Below are positions 1-10,698 of a stretch of 46,356 nucleotides of DNA, piece after piece. The number at the start of each line of letters is the position of its first letter. Position 1 is the stretch's first letter. The DNA comes from Photorhabdus akhurstii (GTDB lineage: Bacteria; Pseudomonadota; Gammaproteobacteria; Enterobacterales; Enterobacteriaceae), in the NCBI RefSeq assembly GCF_018448925.1, contig NZ_RCWE01000018.1, positions 1 to 46,356 of the forward strand, in the 5' to 3' direction. A model generated the notes under the pieces. It saw only the letters and a program-made list of their open reading frames with translations, did no database searches and had not been told where the DNA came from. Position numbers and translations under genes: made by a program.

Positions 1-2
1 TC

Positions 3-104
3 AACATCGAGCGCAAGGGCATACAGGAATTACAGGCGGCGGGGCTCGTCGTTTCTGCCCACGGAGGCCAGCGTAAATCCGTTGCATCGACGGTGGCGGC
101 CTGA
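3..104 (+). pseudogene. 3' end of an unidentified, probably phage-derived gene
   Basis: An open frame enters from the left edge and stops at TGA 102-104. It encodes a 33-residue tail (NIERKGIQELQAAGLVV, then a short basic stretch ending STVAA). The composition is much more GC-rich than the following kilobase. The style suggests a phage structural or packaging gene, but I do not recognise the family. Only the tail is inside the window, so the gene may be intact outside it or already a remnant. Confidence 0.35.
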
Positions 105-124
105 GAAGTGGGAAGCCTCGCCGT

Positions 125-370
125 TTACGGAGGGGAGCAGTCACTCAGGTTCTCTATCAGGAACTGGAGGCGAAATATCCCATGATGATCGAACGCCACG
201 GATATCCTCGGTAATTGACCGCATTCATCTTGGCTTCGCTTGGCGAATATCAGAGCAGCCTCAAAAGCTTTCAACTGAGCTTCGATAACTATTTTACTAT
301 CCTCATTAAGATAAACTCGTGAATTCCCTGCCAGTATGCTTACGTTAGTTTCTCGCTGATTCATTTTCAT
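125..370 (-). CDS. Small hypothetical protein, probably chimeric C-terminus
   Basis: The frame is open from 415, but ATG 370 (MKMNQRETNVSILAGN...) is preceded at good spacing by AAGGA, so I start there (81 residues). The first ~52 residues read like a soluble alpha/beta protein. The last ~30 are the reverse strand of the phage-like remnant at 135-212, so the native C-terminus was probably replaced when the two pieces were joined. No family was recognised. It could be a dead gene that still has its translation start. Confidence 0.3.
   Translation of the reverse strand: MKMNQRETNVSILAGNSRVYLNEDSKIVIEAQLKAFEAALIFAKRSQDECGQLPRISVAFDHHGIFRLQFLIENLSDCSPP
135..212 (+). pseudogene. Short GC-rich coding remnant, C-terminal fragment
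   Basis: A short frame ending at a TAA near 212 reads AVTQVLYQELEAKYPMMIER, then HGYPR. It looks like the C-terminal end of a real (perhaps phage) protein. No start codon or ribosome binding site lies upstream in frame, and the sequence becomes AT-rich right after the stop. I infer a decayed fragment next to the phage-like tail at the left edge; the family is not recognised. Confidence 0.2.
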
Positions 371-415
371 CAATATCCTTTTCCAAGATGGATCGTATAT
401 ATAAAAGATGACCAC

Positions 416-1186
416 AAAGATTCATTAATTTTTGGATCAAGGGACTTTCTTAAAGAGTGGTTGATATAACGCATGGAAAATAAGGTGATCTTTAATAATT
501 TCACATACGCTAAATACCGTTCTCTCTTACGGCCCCTGTTATAAAATAAGTATGTTTGATATCAGGCAAGGGTATAATTCCCATAAAAGAAGTTGGGTAA
601 AGATTAACGTGTCTTTTTTATTAAAAAATAGATCTTCGTCTTGTTTAAATGTTTTTTCTTTTTAACCTTGCAACCGTGGTTCTAAGCCCGACCATCGGAC
701 ATCATCTAGCTCTCAGCTTATCGGGTAATTCTGTCACACCAATACAAGGCTCTAATTGCCAAGTATGGATATATCCGAACTATTGTTGAGACAGCTAACT
801 AAAATCCGTTATATCAAGGTAAATCTTCTCAGCAACATTAAGGAGGGGATTCTCGCTATTAATCCATCGGCGAAAAGTTTCACATGTGAAAACATAGCTA
901 CACCGACTGCCTCAGGAAAACTCAAAAATTGACGTTGTAGAAGTTATCGGGTTATTACCCTTATGAAAGAGGGCTTTATCCCTCCTGTCAGACCGCCGGC
1001 ACAATACAGTATCGCAGCTAAAGCTGGTGGTTTTAGCCTTTCATTTGGAAGAATAAAATTATTTCAGGTTTGTCATGCTCAAACATCAACCTATTACACA
1101 CAGCTCAACTTAATTCTTTCTCTTCGAATCACAGTTAGCTCTCCGCTCAACAAACACATTTAAAAAATCAATCACTTATCCTCTTG
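416..1186. other. AT-rich gap without a recognisable gene
   Basis: About 770 bases of AT-rich sequence with stops in all frames apart from a 66-codon frame at 963-1163. That frame lacks a convincing ribosome binding site and protein-like composition. No tRNA, insertion-sequence end or clear hairpin was seen. It is most simply degraded DNA between the phage remnants and the broken dinJ/yafQ pair. Confidence 0.5.
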
Positions 1187-1455
1187 CTATCCGAATAAAT
1201 CAGCATGGCTACCAACTCGATACAATATCAATTCAGTGTCCGTACGTCGATAAATCAGAAGTAAATCCAGCGCTCCATGACATTCCAAATAACCAATATA
1301 GTTACCGTTCAGGCGGTGTTCTTTATACTTTGGTGGTAATGGCTGGCCGGTTTGCAAAAGCGCAAGGGTTTTCATAATGATTTCTTGCGCTTTTTATTGT
1401 TGACGTACTTTTTGGCATCCTTTTTAAATCGGCTCTGATAAACGAAAATCAGCAC
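1187..1455 (-). pseudogene. yafQ: yafQ-like mRNA interferase toxin, frameshifted
   Basis: The intact part (from ATG 1375) reads MKTLALLQTGQPLPPKYKEH and ends GSHADLFG. This matches the C-terminal two thirds of YafQ/RelE-family ribosome-dependent mRNA interferases: the LPPKYKEH, GYLECH, DLLLIYR and HADLFG blocks. The missing N-terminus lies in another frame just upstream: GTG 1453-1455 begins VLIFVYQSRFKKDAKKYV, which matches the normal YafQ start, and then hits a stop near 1373. A one- or two-base indel near 1378-1385 therefore splits the gene. It follows a dinJ-like antitoxin gene that is also broken. Full-length YafQ is about 92 residues. Confidence 0.7.
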
Positions 1456-1457
1456 TG

Positions 1458-1715
1458 TTACCAACCTAGATCACTTTTTAATTCATCAAGCGTGTTGGCA
1501 CGGTGAACGCCTATCCCGTTCTCTAGATCATGAATTGCCTGTAACGTCTCGCTATTCGGTTGCAGCAACCCATCCGGTAGCCGACCTTCTGCGGCTAATC
1601 AATTAATAACCATGCGTATAACGGTAGACAAATCGAGTCCAAGTGCTTTGGCATTTGCCATCGCCGCCGCTTTGCAGGCTGGTGACACCCTGGCTCTGAC
1701 AACAGTATCAGTCAT
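1458..1715 (-). pseudogene. dinJ: dinJ/RelB-like antitoxin with in-frame TGA
   Basis: ATG 1715 has a purine-rich ribosome binding site (AAGGGAG) and begins MTDTVVRARVSPACKAAAM, a ribbon-helix-helix antitoxin start of the DinJ type. After VIRMVIN the frame meets TGA (1599-1601). It then continues in the same frame through LAAEGRLPDGLLQPNSETLQ to HRANTLDELKSDLGW and a normal stop, giving 85 codons with one nonsense codon. The second half is the typical toxin-wrapping tail of DinJ. The yafQ-like reading frame starts two bases after its stop, the usual operon order. The antitoxin is inactivated unless the stop is read through. Confidence 0.7.
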
Positions 1716-1829
1716 AGTAAATGCTCCCTTTGTGTGTTTGATTAGAACACCGCAGCCTTTTTGTAGCCACACGTCAAAAGATTATAAATATGACTTGGTA
1801 GCCAATTATCTGAAATTGTAATTTCACTT

Positions 1830-1915
1830 TTACATAGTAATAGTAGTTGTTCCACTACCGGCAAAAAGATCAGAAACGCTCAACACATCAAAACTGCCAC
1901 GCAAAAAAGCCGCGC
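1830..1915 (-). pseudogene. Possible DNA methyltransferase C-terminal fragment
   Basis: A short minus-strand frame ends at TAA 1830-1832 and reads SFDVLSVSDLFAGSGTTTI. The DLFAGSGTT stretch is the SAM-binding motif of C-terminal DNA N-methyltransferase domains. Only ~28 codons are readable and upstream sequence has stops, so this is either a relic or chance. A tandem 15-bp repeat lies next to it. Confidence 0.2.
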
Positions 1916-1939
1916 TCGTTTAAACTCTCACGTATTATC

Positions 1940-1969
1940 AGTGACCAACGCAATAGTGACCAACGCAAT
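1940..1969. repeat. Tandem 15-bp direct repeat
   Basis: The unit AGTGACCAACGCAAT occurs twice with no spacer (1940-1954 and 1955-1969). It lies in non-coding DNA between the broken toxin-antitoxin region and eno. It may be a replication-slippage duplication; no insertion sequence sits there. Confidence 0.7.
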
Positions 1970-2090
1970 CCCACTGCAATGGCGTACCCGGCAATGGCAG
2001 CGTCGTTACCATCGATGAGTCTACCCAACTGCGGCGAGCAGCCTTTTTATTTTCGGGGCAACGTTAACAACGGCTCGTATGTTGGTTAAG

Positions 2091-2125
2091 GCATTAAGGA
2101 GGGTTTTACCCCTCCTATTTAATGC
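2091..2125 (-). terminator. eno transcription terminator
   Basis: A long stem lies 18 bases past the eno stop. Read on the minus strand it has an inner AGGAGGG/CCCTCCT stem with a short loop, extended by the outer GCATTAA/TTAATGC arms. It is the natural end of the pyrG-eno transcript. Confidence 0.75.
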
Positions 2126-2142
2126 TAATACTTAATTACCAA

Positions 2143-3471
<1,329 letters not shown>

Positions 3472-3519
3472 TCAGGTAAGTGACGGAATACTTCATGATG
3501 CCGTCACTCACTGCACATC

Positions 3520-5567
<2,048 letters not shown>

Positions 5568-5915
5568 ATGATTATACTGACTCAGGAACAATTCGATAAA
5601 ATTATTGATGCAGAGGACAATACTTATATTGAAAAAATCAGGCAATGCATTTTGTCAGAACATGCCGACTTGGTTGTGCATGAGGATGAGAAAAATTTGC
5701 ATAAGCGGCTTAAAGAAGCCTATCGGTATTTAATCGAAGACCTGGGCTTTAAAGATAAAAAGCTGATTAAATCATACCTTTATTTAACGGCATTTAATCT
5801 TAATTTCCACGGTGTACCAGAAATCAAAAATGCCCTTGAAGCAGGAGAAAACCCGGAACAACAATACAAAGATATCTTGAGAATAATAGATAAGTTGTTG
5901 AAAAGGAGCAATTAA
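5568..5915 (+). CDS. Small helical protein of a toxin cassette (possible T6SS co-chaperone)
   Basis: 115 residues with no signal peptide or membrane segment, mostly charged and predicted helical (MIILTQEQFDKIIDAEDN...; C-terminal KDILRIIDKLLKRSN). ATG 5568 has a perfect AAGGAG seven bases upstream. It ends one base before the putative nuclease toxin gene, so the two are surely cotranscribed. In Pseudomonas the Tox-REase-5 effector TseT is loaded with the help of a small co-chaperone encoded beside it. Size, position and the pattern FNLNFHGVPEIKNAL fit such a role, but that assignment is inference; I do not recognise the family directly. Confidence 0.6.
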   Translation: MIILTQEQFDKIIDAEDNTYIEKIRQCILSEHADLVVHEDEKNLHKRLKEAYRYLIEDLGFKDKKLIKSYLYLTAFNLNFHGVPEIKNALEAGENPEQQYKDILRIIDKLLKRSN

Positions 5916-5916
5916 C

Positions 5917-6525
5917 ATGCCTTTACCTCTGTTAGTCCCGGCAGCCCTGACTGCTGCCGAATATGCGGCATCAGCCCTTGCGGGCATATTGGTTGGCGTT
6001 GGTGTGGGCCTCGGCGTTACGGAAATGACAAAAGACAAGGATGATGAAAAAGAGCAAGCGGAAGCCCGAACGGATGTGATCAGTACAACAAGGGAAGAAT
6101 GCAAGGCTTGCCCCGCCATTGAGAAAGTGAGTCCCAGTTGGGAGAGTACCAGTTCATATTCACAGGTTACCCTTGATTATCAACTCCAGATAGCCAAAAC
6201 CGTTTACAAACCGGACGCAAAACTCATACAAGTATGGGAATGTCTGGGGGTCAGTTTTGATGGCTGGCGACCAAAAGCATGCCTATTTCTGGAATCTAAA
6301 GCTAAATATGATCAGTTTTTTAGGAAGGGAAAGCCAATGGAATGGTGGGCGGGAAAAGATTCAATGAGGAACCAAGGAGGACGGCAGCAAGAAGTATGCA
6401 CTTCATTGAATGGCATTCCACGTTCCCACTGGCATTTTATGGAACCTATGAGCGCGGCTTACTATTCAAAAGAGTTTTCTAAATATCCCAATATTAAAGT
6501 ATTTCATACCCCCTTATTCAGATAA
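5917..6525 (+). CDS. Putative antibacterial nuclease toxin (Tox-REase-5-like)
   Basis: 202 residues. Residues ~5-35 form an Ala/Gly-rich hydrophobic segment (SALAGILVGVGVGLGV), followed by a charged linker (~37-55) and a C-terminal domain opening with ECKACP. The stretch VSFDGWRPKACLFLESKAKYDQFF matches the hallmark of the Tox-REase-5 family, with Asp, Glu and Lys of a restriction-endonuclease fold (D..., LESKA) as likely metal and catalytic residues. Such domains are cargo of type VI secretion or other polymorphic toxin systems and degrade target DNA. The gene has an AAGGAG site at 8 bases. An Imm52-like gene follows 13 bases later, which supports a toxin-immunity pair. No PAAR, VgrG or Hcp gene is in the window. 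Confidence 0.7.
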   Translation: MPLPLLVPAALTAAEYAASALAGILVGVGVGLGVTEMTKDKDDEKEQAEARTDVISTTREECKACPAIEKVSPSWESTSSYSQVTLDYQLQIAKTVYKPDAKLIQVWECLGVSFDGWRPKACLFLESKAKYDQFFRKGKPMEWWAGKDSMRNQGGRQQEVCTSLNGIPRSHWHFMEPMSAAYYSKEFSKYPNIKVFHTPLFR

Positions 6526-6538
6526 TGCGAGATAACAA

Positions 6539-7261
6539 ATGATCATTTTATCACCAGAAATAAAGCTGTATTTTGACCGGCAAGAACCGTTGAGTCCCCA
6601 AATAGTATTAACTGATTTATATAGAATTACTCAGCAAATCGATCACTTTTTTGGCCGTCATAAGGCTTGGTATTTGACAGGCCATACTCGTAAAGAAGCA
6701 TTAGAACACCTTGTTTTTGAAGAGAACCACCCGACGGAAAAAGCGTTTCAAATGTTTGAAAAAAATTACAAAGAAAATTTTCCTTTTATAGGAAAAAGTA
6801 TTTGGGATGGTGAAGATGATGATCTTGCCTGTTCCCTATTTTATGAGAACTATCGTAGTGACAGGTTAGGACAAACTGAGATAACAATAGATCTTAATAT
6901 TGACGAAAAAGAGTTTCAGTTTTCACGGTTGATTGATTTTATTACTTTTTTAGTTCTCAGTCGTAATGCTCCCTACATTATGGTAGAAACTAACGGTTAT
7001 ACCTTGAAGAAAAATCAGGTATTCCCCGACAGGTTAAGTGCTGGGTGGATGATTTATTTACCCTTTGTTATAGATCCCGCATTATTACCAATGGCCGCTG
7101 AAATCTTGCCTATTACCAATGATAAAGAACAATTGGGGACATTAATTATCACCAAACAAGGCATTTTTGACGGCGAAAATCAGGATGATATTGATAAAGC
7201 CAATGATATTGAAATTCAGTTGTTGAATTTGGGATTACTGCCATTAATTACTGAGGTTTAA
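6539..7261 (+). CDS. Putative immunity protein (Imm52-like)
   Basis: 240 residues, acidic, soluble, without a signal peptide. The N-terminal third contains the pattern KAWYLTGHTRKEALEHLVFE, typical of the Imm52 family that pairs with Tox-REase-5 toxins (for example TsiT with TseT in Pseudomonas). The C-terminal half holds the hydrophobic strand-rich part (SAGWMIYLPFVIDPALLP). It follows the toxin gene by 13 bases in the same operon, the usual toxin-immunity order. Expected role: bind and neutralise the nuclease in the cytoplasm. Family assignment is by pattern memory, so moderately sure. Confidence 0.65.
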   Translation: MIILSPEIKLYFDRQEPLSPQIVLTDLYRITQQIDHFFGRHKAWYLTGHTRKEALEHLVFEENHPTEKAFQMFEKNYKENFPFIGKSIWDGEDDDLACSLFYENYRSDRLGQTEITIDLNIDEKEFQFSRLIDFITFLVLSRNAPYIMVETNGYTLKKNQVFPDRLSAGWMIYLPFVIDPALLPMAAEILPITNDKEQLGTLIITKQGIFDGENQDDIDKANDIEIQLLNLGLLPLITEV

Positions 7262-7326
7262 CGGAAATTGCGTTGTTTTATGTTTTTACATTCAGGCAAC
7301 GCTACATTACTACTAATTAGGATATT

Positions 7327-7956
7327 TTATTCCCTATGATGCATTATTTTATTACCATTTATTTCATAGGTAGTGAAATTTAATCCCTGCAAAAAGCTAT
7401 CATCATGTGAGCTAAAAATAACAATTTTCTCTTCTGCAATAGAAATCATCAATTCTATTAAAAATGTTATTGAATTGGAGTCAAGGCCATTTGTTGGCTC
7501 ATCAAAAATATAAACATCTGCATCCGTAATAAAAGCTGAGGTCAATAAGAATTTCTTTTTTGTGCCAAGTGACATTTGCCCATATTCAATACCAGAATAT
7601 TTAGATATGCCAAAACCATTTAAATAGTAATCTAATTGATGTCTTAGATTATTTTTCCTATAACGTTTGCATAGCTTTATCACATCCATCCCAGTAATAA
7701 AGTTATAAAAATCAACATTATCTGATACATAAAAACCATATTTCTGTAAATTAAATCGATATTTTTTCTCCTTTTTTATAAAGTTAACCATTCCTTTTTT
7801 AACCTTATTCATACCCGCAATACTTGAAAGAAAAGTCGTTTTACCCGACCCATTCATTCCCGCAATACGGTTCAATCCAACATAAAAATTACAATTGCTT
7901 TCTGAAAAAATAATCTTATCATTAATAATAACTTCCAGTCCAATAACTTCAAGCAT
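7327..7956 (-). CDS. ABC transporter ATP-binding protein of the RiPP cluster
   Basis: An ATPase energising export (or self-protection) of the cluster product. It has Walker A GMNGSGKTT, a divergent ABC signature MSLGTKKKFLL, Walker B DVYIFDEPTNGLDS and the switch histidine in SSHDD. I start at ATG 7956 (MLEVIGLEVIINDK, 209 residues), which overlaps the permease stop; the frame extends 13 codons further upstream, but those lie inside the permease gene. The LSxGxKKK signature is typical of ABC-2 drug and lantibiotic immunity exporters. It is the last gene of the operon. Confidence 0.85.
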   Translation of the reverse strand: MLEVIGLEVIINDKIIFSESNCNFYVGLNRIAGMNGSGKTTFLSSIAGMNKVKKGMVNFIKKEKKYRFNLQKYGFYVSDNVDFYNFITGMDVIKLCKRYRKNNLRHQLDYYLNGFGISKYSGIEYGQMSLGTKKKFLLTSAFITDADVYIFDEPTNGLDSNSITFLIELMISIAEEKIVIFSSHDDSFLQGLNFTTYEINGNKIMHHRE

Positions 7957-9076
7957 AAATAACCCCAAAAAAGCATGTAAAAGAGACAATAACACAGAGA
8001 ATAATAAGTTTCGTATACTGAGTTCTCAATAAAGAAATAAATGAGAGAATAACTGAAAGAAAAATATAGGATATAAACATAATAACTGAAAATGATTTAA
8101 CCACAAAAAAACAAAAAGCAGAAATTAAAATAGAAAATAAAAACAAAGAAACCAAATAATTATAAAATAAAAATTTTTGCATAGACAAAAAATTAAATAA
8201 ATATGAAAATCGATTCATTTCAATATATGAGAGATTATAAAACAATAACATGCACATATAGATAACAACACTGAAATATGTTAGTAATATATAATCAGCC
8301 TTGGCTGGAATTTGAGAAAACGCATTTTCACATAATATATATAAAATCAGAACAGATAATAACATAATAAATGACGATGTTTTATTTTTATGGAAATGGT
8401 ATCGTAGGTTTATAATATAAGGTGATAAAAAAAATCCTGATGAGAATAATTTCTTATGTTGATTAATTGTGTGACATGATGCAGAGCTTAAATATAATCT
8501 AAACGCTATTAATAAAATAGCCGATGTAAAAATAAAATTATACAATACTCCATTTCTCAATGATGCAGAAAGAATAAAGAATGCAGCAACCAAAATAAAA
8601 CATAATAAATTTAACTCAAACAAGCAAAATCCAATTACAGCAAAAGAAACAATCAAAAACAACATAGATGAAGAATAATATAAAGAATTAGCATTTCCAG
8701 AAAAAAAACCTAAAGAAAAGAAAATAATCATCGGAAAAGAACTATAAATGAAAAAAATGATACTACAAAGAAACAATGTTTTTTTATCTACCAAAGAAAC
8801 AACAATTGAATTTTTCCTCGCTGTAGGAAAAAACCTTATATTAACCAAATAAAATAACACATAGATTATTAAGGATATGGAAGAGAAATAAAACGATTTG
8901 ATATAGTTCTCTGGAGTAACAATATTCGAAGACAAGATAATTAAGAACTCAATTACACCACTGGCTTTTGCCGGAAGTAATAAGAAACAAAGAAATATAA
9001 TGACATTTTTGTTCCCGGACGCAAATTTTTTTATTCTGTCTCTATACTCCAATGCATCAGCTATTATTAAATTCAT
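7949..9076 (-). CDS. ABC transporter permease-like membrane protein
   Basis: About 375 residues, extremely hydrophobic, with roughly ten to twelve predicted membrane segments, for example LIIYVLFYLVNIRFF, FIMLLSVLILYIL and LILCVIVSFTCFFGVIYA. I start at ATG 9076 (MNLIIADALEYRDR), which has AGGGG six bases upstream, rather than the in-frame start at 9094. Its last codons overlap the start of the ATP-binding gene (7949-7956), a coupled ABC-2-type pair. It probably moves the modified peptide across the inner membrane. The primary sequence is too divergent to name a subfamily. Confidence 0.75.
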   Translation of the reverse strand: MNLIIADALEYRDRIKKFASGNKNVIIFLCFLLLPAKASGVIEFLIILSSNIVTPENYIKSFYFSSISLIIYVLFYLVNIRFFPTARKNSIVVSLVDKKTLFLCSIIFFIYSSFPMIIFFSLGFFSGNANSLYYSSSMLFLIVSFAVIGFCLFELNLLCFILVAAFFILSASLRNGVLYNFIFTSAILLIAFRLYLSSASCHTINQHKKLFSSGFFLSPYIINLRYHFHKNKTSSFIMLLSVLILYILCENAFSQIPAKADYILLTYFSVVIYMCMLLFYNLSYIEMNRFSYLFNFLSMQKFLFYNYLVSLFLFSILISAFCFFVVKSFSVIMFISYIFLSVILSFISLLRTQYTKLIILCVIVSFTCFFGVIYA

Positions 9077-9084
9077 ACAATCCC

Positions 9085-9882
9085 CTAAAACCAAAATCTA
9101 AACAACGTCCTTTGTGAGTCTTTCGGAAATTTCGTCCTAGAATGCAAATACAAATAATTACTAAACACAATACATTGATTTTCCCTTAAATGCAATCGGT
9201 ATTGATTTTCCTTTTGATGTATAAATATATTGATATCCATAAGCATTGAGTAAACCTCTTCCGTACATTTAAAATTATTGATTAATGGTGAAAACGATAT
9301 TCCAACTCTATCTTCTATTCTTGAAAATATTCTTTTTTGAAAAAACTTACCATTGGAAAAACGAGAAAGACATTCATCATTAAATAATAATCCAGACTTT
9401 TCTCCATATTTATTAAAAATAAAGTTATAAACAGCACCTGAGTCAACCAATATACTGTCACCACCTTCATAAGAAGGATTTTGACAATGTAATACAACTA
9501 CATTTGGTTGTTTTTCTTCATGCCCTTCATCTGTATGCACCGGCTGGGTTCCATTTGATTCAAAAAACCATCTTGGATTATCAATGGATTTTATTGTTTC
9601 ATATTCTTTAAAACCTCTATTCTTATAAGTGATAGATTTTCCAAATACACCTTCGAGCCATGATGATACATCATCAACACTCTGGAAATTAGAAAAATCA
9701 ATTATATATATACATCCATCCAAAGATATTTCTTTATAAATCTCACTGCTTAATCTACTATCCACATCATCCTTATACATATATTTGATTATTTTATTAT
9801 TGTATGATTCGCTAAAATTATAATAATCAGAGTTAATAATTTTCTTAATGTTATTAAATAGAGGGTAGCCATTGTACATCAT
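9085..9882 (-). CDS. TauD/TfdA-family Fe(II)/2-oxoglutarate dioxygenase
   Basis: 265 residues. The metal facial triad is visible as HTDEG (His, Asp at ~116-118) and a distal His in YLYLHSRTKF (~249), followed by the 2-oxoglutarate-binding Arg in the C-terminal QRTLFRFWF. The segment NVVVLHCQNPSYEGGDSILV is the usual strand after HxD in TauD/clavaminate-synthase-like enzymes. Its start overlaps the previous stop as ATGA (9879-9882) and has GAGGAAAT upstream. Likely role: hydroxylation or desaturation of the peptide or of a sugar attached to it (inference). Confidence 0.85.
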   Translation of the reverse strand: MMYNGYPLFNNIKKIINSDYYNFSESYNNKIIKYMYKDDVDSRLSSEIYKEISLDGCIYIIDFSNFQSVDDVSSWLEGVFGKSITYKNRGFKEYETIKSIDNPRWFFESNGTQPVHTDEGHEEKQPNVVVLHCQNPSYEGGDSILVDSGAVYNFIFNKYGEKSGLLFNDECLSRFSNGKFFQKRIFSRIEDRVGISFSPLINNFKCTEEVYSMLMDINIFIHQKENQYRLHLRENQCIVFSNYLYLHSRTKFPKDSQRTLFRFWF

Positions 9883-10691
9883 TTTATTTCCTCATAAGAC
9901 TCAAATAAGTTCAATAAATGTAGGGACTCTTTAAAAATCTCCCTTGAACGCCCGGAAAACATAGATATATTATTGTTAATAACATTTGACATTTTTTTAC
10001 ATAATTTCATAATTCTATTTGTAGAACCATGATATTTTGCAGATGAATTTAATCCAAACAATTGAGACCTAAAAGAAAGAATCTCTACACCCACTATATA
10101 ACTGTGAAATAGTAGATATATGGGAAACATATTATTACCAAAAACAGATTTAACCCCTTCAACCTCTACATGAACTATTTTGGTATTTTCATTCATATGC
10201 ATATTGGCAATATCATCAATAAACAGAATCATATGAGTCAATTGATGAAACATCAATTCAACAAAGTCCTGATAATCAAATTCCTCTTTAAAATCCATAG
10301 AAGCAAGACCAATTGTTTTTTGTGTTGTACCATTTGTATATGAAGATAGTTTATTTATAATAACTATTTTAATAATCCTATTCATTAATTCATAGATTTT
10401 ATCATACTTCGACAATGTATAGAGCCATTCATAAAAAACATTATTTATAAGCATTGAGTTGATCTTAATAGAATTATTATCATACTTATCTTTTAGTGCA
10501 AATAGATGTTCGTAACAATATGGTAAAGCACCTTCATATGAAGTTATAAGAGGTATATTAGAATCGGGTATTTTATTAAAAACAGAATATTGTTTAATAA
10601 ATTCATTATAATAATTCGATGATATATCATACGAACCCACAGTCTTATTAATAAATTCAAGAACATTTTCATATCCAATTATATAGTACAT
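9879..10691 (-). CDS. HExxH-type peptide hydroxylase relative with HQLTH motif
   Basis: 270 residues, soluble. A motif LMFHQLTHMILFIDD (~167-180) occupies the place of the HExxH signature seen in RiPP-associated 'HEXXH motif' proteins, some of which are 2-oxoglutarate-dependent peptide beta-hydroxylases. It is followed at the usual distance by a glutamate-rich turn (VEVEGVKSVFG) and the helix IYLLFHSYIVGVEILSF, which resembles the conserved LHG..AF.AV.EL helix of that family. Here Glu of HExxH is Gln. ATG 10691 has GAGG at eight bases and the gene overlaps the TauD-like gene by four bases. Family assignment is moderately secure; activity is unknown. Confidence 0.55.
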   Translation of the reverse strand: MYYIIGYENVLEFINKTVGSYDISSNYYNEFIKQYSVFNKIPDSNIPLITSYEGALPYCYEHLFALKDKYDNNSIKINSMLINNVFYEWLYTLSKYDKIYELMNRIIKIVIINKLSSYTNGTTQKTIGLASMDFKEEFDYQDFVELMFHQLTHMILFIDDIANMHMNENTKIVHVEVEGVKSVFGNNMFPIYLLFHSYIVGVEILSFRSQLFGLNSSAKYHGSTNRIMKLCKKMSNVINNNISMFSGRSREIFKESLHLLNLFESYEEIK

Positions 10692-10698
10692 ATAAACC

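Noticed and set aside
963-1163. 66-codon plus-strand frame
   Set aside because: No ribosome binding site and unprotein-like composition in a decayed region.
1847-2089. 80-codon plus-strand frame before eno
   Set aside because: Includes the tandem repeat, has no ribosome binding site and no family resemblance.
7262-7326. Possible GCGTTG/CAACGC terminator between the immunity gene and the ABC gene
   Set aside because: Only six pairs with a 21-base loop; too weak to call.
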